This document shows, one piece after another, positions 1 to 11,594 of a stretch of 64,000 bases of DNA. The notes beneath the pieces are model-generated. The model saw only the letters and a program-made list of their open reading frames with translations. It did not search any database and was not told where the DNA came from. The stretch is from Hyalella azteca (Eukaryota; Arthropoda; Malacostraca; Amphipoda; Hyalellidae): contig NW_025942288.1 in assembly GCF_000764305.2 (NCBI RefSeq), forward strand, positions 434,001-498,000. The letters are read 5' to 3'. The position numbers and the translations under genes are program-made. Position 1 is the first letter of the stretch. Each line of letters starts with the position of its first letter.

Positions 1-277
1 AGGACGGGAGCCGACCATATTTGGAAAAAACACGAAATTTAACACTGATGGAATTTCTTCGGGACTAAAATGCTGACATGTAGTCACAGAAGCATCCTTA
101 GATTGCTATAAAACCTTAGCTTTACAGGGTCTGCCATATTTATGGCAACGGATGTTTGCGATATAAAAATAAATTGGTTTCTAGGATGCATTTCTTTTAT
201 AATGAAGCTTAATATCATCTATTAATTCGTCTATTTATATTGCAGAAGTCTAAGGTGTCTAAATTTACTATTACTTA

Positions 278-460
278 AGGCAGTAGATAGGAATGCAATT
301 GTAACCCTTCATGAAAAGGGCCAGAATAATTCAGTCATTACAAAAAAGCTCCAGATTCGTCGTGAAACTGTGTGGTATATAGGTGGTAAAAAAATTCAAG
401 GAAACTGGTGAAACATGCAATCGACCTGGTCAAGGAAGGAAAACACGAGCCCCTGCAGAG
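278..460 (+). pseudogene. Tc1/mariner-type transposase N-terminal helix-turn-helix, decayed fragment
   Basis: The plus strand encodes DRNAIVTLHEKG, then NNSVITKKLQIRRETVW, and after a frame change near 383 the stretch VKKFKETGETCNRPGQGRKT. This order (helix-turn-helix, then a basic arm after KFKETG) is that of the DNA-binding domain of Tc1/mariner transposases, which binds the terminal inverted repeats. The frame change inside the domain, and the unrelated GC-rich low-complexity sequence that follows at about 450-530, show it is not functional. No DDE catalytic region and no inverted repeats were found. A pipsqueak/paired-type HTH gene is a less likely reading. Confidence 0.5.
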
Positions 461-1503
461 CGAGGTGCTGCTCCCGCGCGCCCCTCCACCACCGCTCCCC
501 GAGCACATCCGCCCCTGATACGCTTCCTCCACCTGAGTCACAATGCAAACTTTATTTTGACACAACTCAAAAGAAAAGAGCTTTCCTCGCCTGAGTCAAA
601 ATTCAGTATTTACATCTGGTTTATGAATAATGAAAAATTTTGCATGAATTAATATTATTTTTCCTTCGTTCATTCGCTTCTTTCTGCTACTTCGTTCCTC
701 AATGCCTGCCACGTTTTATTTTCTCAATTTAGCGCTAAGACCATTGTTGTTGAAGTAGGAACACGAATGCCATGAAGCGATCTAACATAACTCATGTCGT
801 ACCTCCAAGTCCACCAGTCTCCCGTCACATATGTTCTTGCACCAAAATGTACACAAATCTACGTAAATGTCGAAACAATTACACAGTTCCTATAAGCTTT
901 GTTACATAATGCTATTATTGTGCTTAAAATCGCTATTAGTTTTTATCTGTAAATTCTATCTAATGAAATTTTTGCAACCTTTCTGTGAAAGTCGTGACTC
1001 CATCTCTATTTCCTAGCCGATGAAAAAGAAACGCTCAAAGTCCCATCCAATTAGCCCGTGTTTAACTGATTAACCTCTCGAAGCCCGACCTAATTAATTA
1101 GCACATTAATCACATAATTAGAGTGCTTATTGCTTAGGATCAATTTCATGTAACATAACCCGTTGGGAGCTTTTAGTGGCCCTTAACTAGAAACAAGATA
1201 ATATTTTGTTTCTATATTTATATTTTGTTTCGCAATAATCGCGATGTTAAATCGCGACAATTAGGCTCAAGTAGGAAAAAATTTTTTACTTTAATAATAA
1301 TTTATTCCTTCAATTACCCTAACATAGTAGTTTAATCAAGCGCTGCTCGATTTGGATTATTAATATCTGATAGTTGAGAACCCTTTTATTAGATATTCTT
1401 CCATAAAATCATGAAAATGGGATTCTTACCTTTAAGATATGTAGTTCTCAAACTCAGGTTAAGTTGATATGAAAAGGACGCATTCGAATCCACATTTACC
1501 ATG
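461..1503. other. No gene recognised
   Basis: A short GC-rich patch (about 450-530) is followed by AT-rich sequence dense in stops on both strands. The frames present lack codon bias, splice context or recognisable motifs. Confidence 0.5.
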
Positions 1504-2429
1504 GAACTTACATTAATTACTAGTCTTAAGATTTGAGAAAAACTTCAAATGTTCAGTCATATACAAAATTTCAATTTACTGAACCTTATAAATATCTGGC
1601 CAAGTTTGTTCACGTCTTTGGGTGTGCTTGTTTGAATCCTGGTGCTGTTAATTTTTATGAGCTGTTGCACTCGTATCCAGGATACTTATCGTGCTGGGCT
1701 ATTGCCTGGATCTGAAATGTCATTATAATCGAGGGAATTATAAAAGATTGGATAAAAATTGAAATTTGGTCCTGCAACTGTCAGTTTACATTTACTTTAG
1801 AATATAAATAATTTTTTTCGCATTTTGTAACGGGTGTTAAATGGGACACATCATGTTCCATGTGAAATGTAGGTTTGAACTGGTCATTCATTAACTAGCA
1901 CAATCAGTTTCATTATTTTCAACAGAATTCACGAAATGGGATTCTAAAAATAAAGAATTTTCTACCAAACTTACATTAATTACTAGTCTTAAGATTTGAG
2001 AAAAACTTCAAATGTTCAGTCATATACAAAATTTCAATTTACTGAACCTTATAAATATCTGGCCAAGTTTGTTCACGTCTTTGGGTGTGCTTGTTTGAAT
2101 CCTGGTGCTGTTAATTTTTATGAGCTGTTGCACTCGTATCCAGGATACTTATCGTGCTGGGCTATTGCCTGGATCTGAAATGTCATTATAATCGAGGGAA
2201 TTATAAAAGATTGGATAAAAATTGAAATTTGGTCCTGCAACTGTCAGTTTACATTTACTTTAGAATATAAATAATTTTTTTCGCATTTTGTAACGGGTGT
2301 TAAATGGGACACATCATGTTCCATGTGAAATGTAGGTTTGAACTGGTCATTCATTAACTAGCACAATCAGTTTCATTATTTTCAACAGAATTCACGAAAT
2401 GCGATTCTAAAAATAAAGAATTTTCTACC
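1504..2429. repeat. Recent tandem duplication, two 463-bp copies
   Basis: Bases from about 1504 to 1966 are repeated at 1967-2429 with one difference (g at 1939 against c at 2402). Each copy carries the same 60-codon open frame (1533-1715 and 1996-2178). That frame starts in the middle of AT-rich sequence and shows no known motif, so it is most likely chance. No inverted repeats or target duplications bound the unit. It is either a very young duplication or two assembled haplotypes. Confidence 0.9.
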
Positions 2430-2490
2430 CCAGGCAACGACGGGCAAGCCTACGAACTAAAAATAAAATTGTAACTTTGTCAGGTGACAA

Positions 2491-3022
2491 TGTTGATACC
2501 ATTCGTCCCTGGATATTTCCTGATTGATGTCTTCCTTGTCGAAAGATAAGATCCTTCACATGCGATATGTTCATAAGCATTTCCTTGTATTAACCTTCCC
2601 TGTTTATCAAGTCACGCCCTTGGTGACATCAAATAGCGAAGCTATATGAGCTCTGCCCAGACCAGGAAAATCAGTCTTGGGCCGAGAACAGTCGTGAGTA
2701 AGCCCTTACTCTTGTCCGTATCCAATAGGACAGTAACACTAAATTAATGTCAGAGTAGAAGATACACTCTAGACTTATCCATACTTCAACTGGACGCCGA
2801 AGACATCAGTGGTAAAGCTCCAACTTATAATCTGATTATCCCAAACTGTAAGCCGATATATTCTCACTAAGTATAAATATATAATCTGTACTTAACTCGT
2901 GCTTCATTTATCCTCATCTAAGTCAAGGCACCAGAACCTGCCTCATGCAGTTAATAACTAATTAGATACGCCTAAAACGTGCATAGAAAAGCACGGCGTA
3001 CATACGACATCAACATCGTACA
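2491..3022 (+). mobile_element. LTR of an LTR retrotransposon (left edge uncertain)
   Basis: The right edge is firm: the sequence ends in CA at 3021-3022, followed after two bases by a primer binding site. Inside the LTR a TATA-like tataaatatata lies near 2873, a plausible U3 promoter. The left edge is a guess: 2491 starts with TG, gives 532 bp, and makes the termini TGT...ACA. A start near 2621-2624 is also possible. No second LTR and no gag or pol frames are visible downstream, so this is a 5' LTR left over after loss of the body, or an internally deleted copy. Confidence 0.5.
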
Positions 3023-3024
3023 TT

Positions 3025-3037
3025 TGGCGCCCGAACA
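3025..3037 (+). other. Primer binding site, tRNA-Lys type
   Basis: The bases TGGCGCCCGAACA match the 3' end complement of a tRNA-Lys, the primer used by many retroelements. They lie two bases after the terminal CA of the LTR, the usual spacing. About 250 bp of leader-like sequence follows and then ordinary AT-rich DNA with no gag frame. Confidence 0.65.
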
Positions 3038-3536
3038 TAGTGCCATAAGTGACTAATCAGTGATTCTGAAAGTGATAAAGAAAAAATTGAGGCCAGTGAG
3101 AACTAGATGGGAGCCAGTGCGATTCTCCATGTCAGAATGAGTGCCAGAAAAAAAACAAAGAGGAGGAGTTGAAAGCTGCACAAATTCTCCCGACTACGAG
3201 GTTTCATGATTACCACCAAAAATAAACTTCAAATCCAGTTCATATCCCAACTCCACTGGTATTGGTGATATGAGCACGAATAGCACCCAATTTATTTTCA
3301 TTGCCAGATACTACATACAAATTAAAACCTTGAAATTTTTTTAATAGCTAATAACTCTACATTTTTTACTAGCTGAAAAATACTTCAATGACAAATAGTT
3401 GGCAGGTATTTGTAAATTCTCCTGCTTTTTGACTTGTTCATTAATGGCGTGGAAACTTATGACTAAACAGTCCATCAATTCTACAGCTATAAAACTATTG
3501 TCGCTTGGTCTGGTGGCAGTAGAAATGCTTCTTATA

Positions 3537-3657
3537 GGCATATGCTACCATTAAAGGCATATGCTACCATTAGAGGCAAATGGTACCATTAAAGTCATAT
3601 GCTACCATTAAAGGCATATGCTACCATTAGAGGCTTATGCTACCATTAAAGGCATAT
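3537..3657. repeat. 19-bp minisatellite, about 6 copies
   Basis: The unit is close to ggcatatgctaccattaaa and repeats six times with point changes, plus a partial seventh unit. It begins 11 bases downstream (minus strand) of the donor of the last recognised gustatory receptor exon, so it sits at the start of that intron. Confidence 0.9.
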
Positions 3658-3668
3658 TGCTCACTCAC

Positions 3669-3874
3669 ATTTAATTTGTTTACGTAATTTGCAGTTGAAG
3701 GCCTTGAAGTGCCTTGTCAGTACGAAGGCGATAGTTGCAACGAAGATGTCCACAAAATTCCAAATGAATGTCGCATATTTATTGATGATCAACAAGGTGA
3801 TGCCCAGCGGTCGAGAGTATCCGAACAAATGTATTGCTTCCAGGTGTCCATTTCGTATGTAGACCTCCAGGAAC
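3669..3874 (-). CDS. Gustatory receptor exon 5 (TM4)
   Basis: Acceptor attttcag and a consensus donor GTGAGT bound 206 bases. The product FLEVYIRNGHLEA leads into NKYATFIWNFVDIFVATIAF (TM4, with the aromatic-rich, Asp-containing pattern of the family) and RHFKAFNCKLRKQ. It ends in phase 1, so at least one further exon is required. Confidence 0.75.
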
Positions 3875-6800
3875 CTGAAAATTAGTTGAACAAACAAACC
3901 ATTTCTTGTTTGCTCTAAATTGGATGATTGCTCATAAACATCCAAAAATTTAAAAATTACAATTTTACTCTACCTATTCGAAACAAAAGAATATATGGCT
4001 TAGGAAGTTTTTAACTATTTGCTACGCAAGATAATTTTGCGGGGTACAGTCTTCAACAGCGCTCATGTGAGCCCATGATGAAACAAATCTTAACTTCCTC
4101 AATACAAAACTTTAACTTAAAGGTATAAATAAGCTTTTCAACCCCTCCTTACGTCCAGAAAGGCAGGTATTGGCCAACCCTGTAGAGCATGGATGCCGTG
4201 GTTTCCCCCACGGCTGAAATCGTCAGGAGGGCGAGACACAAAACTAAAGGCCAGCGCCGGCCGCATCCCTCATCATGATGTAGGCCCCTCTCAACCTCAC
4301 GCCACCTGCGAGGGGAAAGGTCGTGCTCTACGGTAACTGGAGATTATATTTTATAATATGCAAACGCAGAGTTTTTAAACAACTTTTCCGCAAAGTATTG
4401 ACGTGCAGCAAGATTCCATCCAATAAGATGAAACCTAGAATTAGCAGTTCTCACTTCTACTTTCTGCTCAAAAATTATACATACAATTCAGCTTTGATCT
4501 TTTAACAAATTCTTGTACTGCAGTGCTATTGTGCAACGAATATTCAGTAATTTCTCTGCTTGAGTAGATATTTTAAATCGTTCCTAAATTTATATTTTAG
4601 GACTTGGTTTTTGTATTCTTTAAATTTTAAATCGTACATCCAGTTTGTAGATTTTCAAATAGCATCCCTCATCATGATGCAGGCCCCTCTCTACCGCTCG
4701 CCACCTGCGAGGGGATGGGATCGCGCTTTTCGGTAACTCGAGATTATATTTTACTATATGCAAACGTTGAGCTTTTAAATAACTCTTTTAAGTTTTGACA
4801 CGCAGCAAAATTCCATCCAATAACCTGAAACCTAGAATTAGCAGCATCAGAATTATACTCTCTACTCGAAAATTATAACTACAATTAAGCCTTGATCTTA
4901 AAGAAATTTTGTACTGCAGTGCCATTGCGCAACAAATATTCAGCAATTTTTCTGCTTGAGTTGATATTTTAAATCGATCCAAAATTTATATTTTAAGACT
5001 TGGTTTTTTAATTGTTTAAATTTTAAATCGTACATCCAGTTTGTAGATTTTCAAATAATTACCATTTGTCCCATACTAACTTAATTTTTGCTTATCTCAT
5101 TCTACTGATAAAAGGAACATCGAAAAATTGTAATATCTGTCGTATATTACTTTTAAGGTTTAAGCTTGGGTATATTTATCACGACGGAGGTCAAGACATG
5201 GATGTACATTTTGTATTTTAAGGCCGTCCGGCAGTAATTCTCACATGTCGGAAAGGCTGACAAACTTCGTAGCTGCCCTGAGAAGCATAAGAGATCCAGA
5301 AGCTCCAAATATGTAAAAAATGCCCGTTTGGATGACCTCGACGGCGTCTTTTCCCTTTTGTAAATTTTTGGGTTGTTTATTTAAGGACGACGGAGCTTCT
5401 GTCAAATTACTATGTTTCACCAATTGAAGATTTTCTGCCTCTAGTTTACGTCCTTGTTGATGTGACAAACTTGCAGGATCTGTTCCTTCGAAGGCAGGGA
5501 CATGTTCTTGAATAACACTTTTCCCAAAAAGTCCCGGAAAGTTTGTGTCGCTGGAACAGAATTCCCTGATAAATGGGACAATTTTGAACGTTGAATAGAG
5601 CGTTAAGACGGAAGCCACGATGACCGCGTAGGCGGTCAGAAAACACCGCCACCTGAAACTGAAATTTGAAAATCGATTATTTCTTCACGACCATAATAAA
5701 TGTTATAAATTAGCTTCAAAACAAAATCACAGTTATAATCATATCAGGTTTGATGTATCACTATCAGAAATTGATTGATGACGAATGTATTCATTTGTAT
5801 TTATATTTATAAGATATTAATATTTATATTTATTTATAAACGTATATTAATCGAGCATTTTCAATGGCTTCTTTAGTCATAAATTCTAGTTAAACTTGCA
5901 TGTGATCATAAAATATGATAGTTTGGTTCCTTGATTTGATTTTTTTGTCAAATAAGGCTCAAACAGTTGTTTAAAATTAACATAGAATTAAGTTCGATTA
6001 TATGAAACTTCTTTCTAGTACGTATTTCGTATAGATGAATCAAACTTTGGTCACGGAATTTTTCGCGGTCGTCTCATGTTTTTTATGAGTATAAACGAGA
6101 TTATCCTGACAAAGCTCCGGATAGATTTTCCTTATAATTTGAGAATCATGTTATTCCAAATCCAGCGCATAATTTTTAACTAATTTTTGATGGAATCTGT
6201 AATTCCCGGTCTAAATTACGTTCCACACGAAACTACTATTTAATTCCCAATTAGAAATTTAACGGTAATTTGAATTGTTAATTGACTCAGTACAATTGAA
6301 ACTAGCCTAATTAAAAATTATATTTACTTTTTACATTGTCTTCCTACTCTGTTGTTCAATGTTTTCTGATTCCAACACGAAAAAATAAAATTTTATTCCC
6401 TGATAATATCCCTATATGATAAGTAACGCGCTCGCACAGCCCCAATTCTATTGTGTCGAAGGAACGCACACAAAAAAGCACTCAAATGTATGAGTAATTA
6501 CTGACTTGATTGTTAGGTATATTTTAATGAGGTAATGAATTTAAATTGAACCTCACCACTTTTAATGCACCAATGCCCTCATAACTCAACCATGTTGAAA
6601 CCGAAAGAAGACTCGCATAAACATAAGACTTAATATAAGAGAATGCCATTCTAAATACCAGTTCGTATATTCCTCTAGCATAAATGGATTAAAAATAGCG
6701 CTATAAATCTAAAAAATATAAATAATGGAGTAAACCAAATCCCAACACGTTGGAAATAACAGCGCAGCAACTCACCGCATTTGTGCCCCATGGAAAGTTA

Positions 6801-8872
6801 AGGGCAGCACGCCGAAAATCCTGGCCACTTTCACCAGAGGCTTCAAGACAGCCATGCAGTCACTGCCCTGCGGGTAACTCGATAATTTATTAATTCACAC
6901 ATAAGTTACACAGATTATTCATGACTTTCCAATATCAATGTTGATTTTTTCTATTAAATTCAGGAATTCTATCCATTGTTGAGCTTGCCACAAGTTTCCT
7001 CGAGCATATTGCTATAGGTCGATATTCAAACCTGAAATTCTCTTGTTATGGAGACTGATAACCTAAAAGAATTAATTCTAGATGAAAAACGTGTAACCTT
7101 AAAGTTGTGACATTTGGTTCCACAAAAATCTAGTTGTAATAGTTTAAATAGAAAATGCTTTTTTACTTGACACTTATAAAAATAAATAAATAACGGTTAG
7201 AATTATTCAATATCCAAGCATATCCTGAATGTGTTTATGTAAAATAACACATTGAATATATAACATTTATTTTTATACCAGTATAAAAGTTCAAAGACAT
7301 ATATCCTGTGTAACAAAATAGTACAACATTGCTGCACTCTCTTTCCAATGAGTATGATTTCAATGAATTCAAATGTGGCAGCAAAGAAGCCGACTAATCA
7401 TTCGTTTAAACCAGCCAGCAACTCGCATATCGCTCATGCAGTACATCCATCCGTCTATGCTTTTCCGTCCTAATATGTGTCAGAATTTACCGCTCCCATC
7501 GTTGAGTGCTCAATTTTTACAGCTATAAGCTGGTAAATTTTTCTCTGTATGTTCCAAATGAGACACTGGAAGATAATGATTTGTTTTACGTTCATAATTG
7601 ATATAACAGAGTGAAAATTTTCGAAGTGTTCAAACAAACTAGAATCGTTTTTTTATGCTGCGTCTTGTCAGTAAATAAGCTTACAGTAAAGTGCAGTTAG
7701 CTTGCGTCTCAGCAGCTCCTTTTATCGCTTTTGACATCAGGGACTAGACTATTGTATTCAGGGAAAGTGAATCATTTCTTCAAACCGTCAGGGACAGAAT
7801 GATTATATCATGTATAACTGCAAAAGTATACGGGCATTATAGCATCGCTTAGCAATATTTATTTTCAGTGCCCTTAGATTAGTTTTATAAGCTAGTGAAG
7901 TTCGACTAAAATTCAGTTACTGCCCTCTAAATATTGTAATAAATAGTTTTATTGACTGCCCCCACCATCACGATTGTTACAAGACTAATATAACATCATG
8001 TAATGCACGCAAAGAAAGTGGAGCTTCAGACGGATTTTTTCCATTACAAATATTGCCACTCAGCGGACAAGGAACATCTCGAGGCCAGTCTCGGTCAAAA
8101 ATCTTGTAAGACTTTTTTAAATATCTGTTTTATTGTGGATGAACAACATGAATAGATTCTCAAGGGATTTAACGGGTTGTCTAATTTACAACACCCTACA
8201 GAATAATTGTTTGTATTTTTATCGTCTGCATGTTTTTCTACCAAAATCAGTTCCAAGCCCGTATATCAGGCCGATTTTTTAGTTTCAATTACCATTACTT
8301 ATGACGAAGGTTTCTATGATTTTCCTCAGAACAGTGATAGCAAGACAAGTCCAAATTATCACACTGATCTGATGTAATTAAAAGATTATAGATTTTATCA
8401 CAAACAGTAACGGGGAATGTCAATGTGACAAAGTTACAATTTAGATATTAAATTGTCCCTTTTTTACGTTTATTCATGAGCTAATCATTCGTCTTTTCCT
8501 CTCACAATCTCTTGACCTGAAAAGAATAAAACAAAATGTGTTCCATCCGCTTTTAGAGCCATTTGTTGAGAATTTGAATTTAATGTAATTTTTAATTTTC
8601 ATTAATTAAAATAATGTGTCAATGCATAATGAATTTAGTGTCATTCGTAATTTTCCATAATTAATATAATATGCCAATGCATAATAAATTTAGTGTCATA
8701 TTTAATTTATTAATTTATTATTTTAGTGACATTTAATTTAGTGTCTCTGCGCATCATAAGTACACCGCATGCTCACCTTCCCATCACGTAGAGTTGCTTG
8801 CGACGGTCCACACACCCACGGGGTGACGACTTCCCACTTCGATGGCTGTGCCACGGGCCGCTCGATACGCAT
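3669..8872 (-). CDS. Gustatory-receptor-like 7tm_7 gene, five exons, C-terminus not found
   Basis: A minus-strand gene built from five exons (8872-8777, 6867-6776, 5652-5245, 4305-4153, 3874-3669), all with GT donors and AG acceptors. Splice phases run 0, 2, 2, 2 and end in phase 1, so the pieces join without a break into 318 codons. The product starts MRIERPVAQ, has the insect-type N-terminal motif LKPLVKVARIFGVLP (about residues 40-54), TM1 about 67-90, TM2 about 168-190, TM3 about 217-240 and TM4 about 283-303, followed by FKAFNCKLRKQ, the usual end of TM4 in this family. Family members are ligand-gated cation channels of chemosensory dendrites, usually 380-450 residues. About 100 residues (TM5-7 with the TYxxxxxQF motif) are missing; they lie beyond the left edge, were missed, or are lost. 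No stop or frameshift interrupts the five exons. Confidence 0.75.
4153..4305 (-). CDS. Gustatory receptor exon 4 (TM3)
   Basis: Acceptor ctcgcag and donor GTAAGG bound 153 bases, phase 2 at both ends. The exon reads WREVERGLHH, then RRWPLVLCLALLTISAVGE (TM3), then GQYLPFW. It was invisible as an ORF because it is short; GC content and splice signals reveal it. Its first 43 bases also exist as a duplicated relic at 4662-4704. Confidence 0.75.
4263..5057. repeat. 399-bp tandem duplication inside the gustatory receptor gene
   Basis: Copy A (4263-4661) and copy B (4662-5057) align over their whole length with many substitutions, so this is older than the two near-identical duplications elsewhere in the window. 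The break point lies inside exon 4: copy A holds the exon's first 43 bases (4263-4305) plus intron, and copy B holds the matching 43 bases (4662-4704). Confidence 0.85.
4662..4704 (-). pseudogene. Partial duplicate of gustatory receptor exon 4
   Basis: The first 43 bases of exon 4, with an intact acceptor (ctcgcag), are copied here and read WRAVERGLHHDEGC without a stop. There is no donor at the copy's end; reading on enters intron sequence and soon stops. It lies between exons 3 and 4 and would act as a decoy acceptor if used. Confidence 0.7.
5245..5652 (-). CDS. Gustatory receptor exon 3 (TM1, loop, TM2)
   Basis: Acceptor tttcag at 5655-5653 and donor GTGAG at 5244 give 408 bases, phase 2 at both ends. 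It codes for RWRCFLTAYAVIV (TM1), a hydrophilic loop of about 75 residues rich in K, Q and S, then IFYIFGASGSLMLL (TM2) and KFVSLSD. The loop between TM1 and TM2 is long for the family. Confidence 0.75.
6776..6867 (-). CDS. Gustatory receptor exon 2 (N-terminal motif)
   Basis: After acceptor cccgcag the exon reads GSDCMAVLKPLVKVARIFG and on to GAQM, ending in phase 2 at donor GTGAG. An internal ATG at 6855 could serve as an alternative start. LKPL-x(3)-AR-x-FG is the hallmark N-terminal motif of arthropod gustatory receptors. Confidence 0.75.
8777..8872 (-). CDS. Gustatory receptor exon 1 (start codon)
   Basis: The ATG at 8872-8870 opens 32 codons that end GPSQATLRDGK directly at a strong donor (GTGAGC), phase 0. 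It joins in frame to exon 2. The exon is far GC-richer than its surroundings. An acceptor-like ctcttag lies just before the ATG, so a 5' non-coding exon is possible. Confidence 0.55.
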
Positions 8873-11500
8873 GCTAAGAGGGGAGAGCTTGTTTAGGCTG
8901 CATATTTTTAATAGTTCTGAAAACTAAACTTGTTTTTTAATTCATACGATGCCAGAAAACGCTGTGCACTGCGCGTGCTAATAGGGAAAAAACCATATTC
9001 GAGCTTCGGTAAACTATCACGCCTAAAATGATTGGCGATATCAAATTTTTCTGTATTATACATGTTTTCTTAAACACATGTAGTAGAGGTGAAAATCAAA
9101 CGAAGAACAAAAAAAAGAATGGACGGGATATGAAGAAGTCATTTAAACACCTACTATCGAGAAGAATATCGTTAAAAGAAATTCAGAACAATACAAGTGG
9201 AATGGATCATAAACCTTTGGTTCGGGAGACAAATAAAACTTTATCAGAATACGAACAATCTCAAGTATACGAATGACAAAATGTTTCAATTTTCTCAATG
9301 TTCAGGCCCCATGATTCCAAGGCTCTCGAATAATATAATTTGCTCGGCAATGCGAGACATAACGCGGTTTTTGAGATCTACTTGAAGTCCAATAAATCTA
9401 GCGCATTATGTATGCGCTTGACTATTAAGTTCGTGTGATTAATTGCTTTAAAAGCTTAATAATTTCCTTTTTCCACGAGGATGTAAAAGCTCATACGGCC
9501 TTGATGCACTTATTTTGCTGACTTTTGTAGTGTTTTAAATTAAATCTTTTTACATTCATCTAATGGCGTTCCCAACTTGCTGATCACTTAATACTCACAA
9601 TTTATTCGGCTTCGGTGTGGAATTACATATCACGAGTTAAGAACAGAGTTCTTTTCGCGTGCGTTCAATTGTTCCAGGTGGGAATATTTCGGATTTCGAT
9701 TTCAGAATTCTTTAACTATTTAAATATAAATATGTAGCGAGCGTACCAATTGCATTAAGAATGAAGAAGCGTCCTTCATCCAAAACGTTACATCGAGTAT
9801 ATATTTGAAAAGTTAAGAGCATCAATTGAAGGACAAGTAAATCTCCTCGCTGGTAACCGAGTCATCTTCTTATTAGGACTGAGTTTTCGTTGGCTTGTTC
9901 TTCCCAAGTAAGAAATCCCCAAAGTATATTAGATTTCGCCCAGAACATGATTTCTACAAATGAGAGCAGGAGAATTCGAAAAGAATAACAGCGAGCCACG
10001 TAGCAATCTGTCTGTTCTCCAGAATTTCCATCAAAATCATTATTTCTTTCATCATTGTTGAAATGTGAACAAATATAACATTTAGATTATATTTCATGAA
10101 ATAAAAAAATGTATTTGAAAATTAAATGATTTACGTACAGAGCCATTAATATATGTATTATATTGCTTCAATTAATGTCAAATTTACTATTTTATTATTA
10201 GTTCCCATCCAGCTATATGTCTGATATTTAAAAATTAAGCTTTTCACTATCACTTTGCTTTCAAATGTAAATTTGGCTACGGCTAAAATAGGAAACTAAG
10301 GAATAGTAATTGATAAGCTGTTCAACAAAGGTAAATCTGGTAAAATTCAATAAATTCATGCATGTGACTCGCGACGATTACAGGCCTTTTTCAAAGTCTC
10401 TCCAGCTCACTTTTGATTTTAGTGGCGGCTTAGTGAGAAAATGTTTTTTCTATTAATGCTCTATGTGTAACTCAGGCTTTAATTTTCTTATCGCAATTAC
10501 AGTACCGTTGTTTGAATTTGTTACGATAAATATTTATCTCCTTGCATTTGCTTTTTCACGAGATCAAATTTTAGTTATTTCGAAGATGTACAGTATATCA
10601 TTTACATTAGACAACAGGTCTACAGACTATTTGACTTAATAGTCATTTGACCAACAAGACAGTTAAGAACACAGTGGCAAGCGAGAACAAAATTTCAACA
10701 ATCATTCTCAAATCGACACATCATCTGTTGATCGCTCTTACATTTAACAATGATCCTTCTCTAAATACCACTTTCATCACAAAATCTAGACTGAATCAAA
10801 ATTTTGCTTGTTACATCTGCAAATTCCAAGTAATCATCATTAACATGCAGCTAAAACGCCATGCGCCAACAGATCAGCAATCTCACACGATATTCGCAAT
10901 TCTCATAAGCAATGTTTTCTTATCGCAAAAAAAAAACGCAGTCTACCTGGAAATTTGATGATTCAGCTGATGTTCGGCAGAAACATGCGACCAGATCGTT
11001 GTTGTCGTGACGAGCGGAGACTCTCGAGTGATGGCGCACATGCAGCTGATACCTTCACGCCCTCAGACTTCGAGGCTCATACACGGAACACCTTTTACAG
11101 ATGCACAGCCATGCAGATTGGTGCTCGGAATAACTGTAAAACAATTATTCAACAACAACTCCTTTCAAGATTAGACGAACTTTTAAAAAATTGCGTTCAA
11201 ATTGTGCTTCACCGCTCTCTTTCATAAATAATCGAAGATATGCAACAAACACAATTAGTGTCGTCAAATCAAATACAAGTTCTAATATTTCTAATGAAAC
11301 TTTCTCTTCACCCTTCACCGAACCCGTTGACTATGAACTTCGCGTAAGCTTAGCAATAAAGGTTCCCAAAGGTTCCCAGTTTTCTTCCAAAACTTTCAAG
11401 GGATCGCGTATCACTAGGTAACGGCACTATAGTACAATGTTATTAGCCGTTAATATGTAATAAAAGTTGCACATTCAATAATCAATTCAACGAATAATTA
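8873..11500. other. No gene recognised; upstream of the gustatory receptor
   Basis: Mostly AT-rich sequence. The frames at 9028-9276 and 10647-11421 are low in codon bias and match nothing I know. The receptor promoter should lie just above 8872, but no clear TATA box or initiator can be chosen. Confidence 0.4.
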
Positions 11501-11503
11501 GTT

Positions 11504-11594
11504 CAGTGAGTGAATTTACTGCTCGGATTTTACGGTCCGCAGCTCGCAGCTCGAGCTGCGGACCGTAAAATCCAAGCAGTAAACTCACTCACTG
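11504..11594. repeat. Near-perfect 91-nt palindrome (43-nt arms, 5-nt loop)
   Basis: The left arm 11504-11546 and right arm 11552-11594 are reverse complements at 41 of 43 positions, around a 5-base loop. The centre is GC-rich (ggtccgcagctcg) and the outer parts read cagtgagtg / cactcactg. Such a structure may be a tiny foldback element, a small-RNA hairpin, or a template-switch product. Confidence 0.9.

Noticed and set aside
1533..2178. Two identical 60-codon frames as a possible duplicated gene
   Set aside because: The identity comes from the 463-bp duplication; non-coding parts are equally identical and the frame lacks coding signs.
3341..3541. Minus-strand frame with FHAINEQVKKQ, which resembles the end of TM4 in gustatory receptors
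   Set aside because: That element is already supplied by exon 5, no acceptor gives the required phase, and the rest of the frame shows no receptor pattern.
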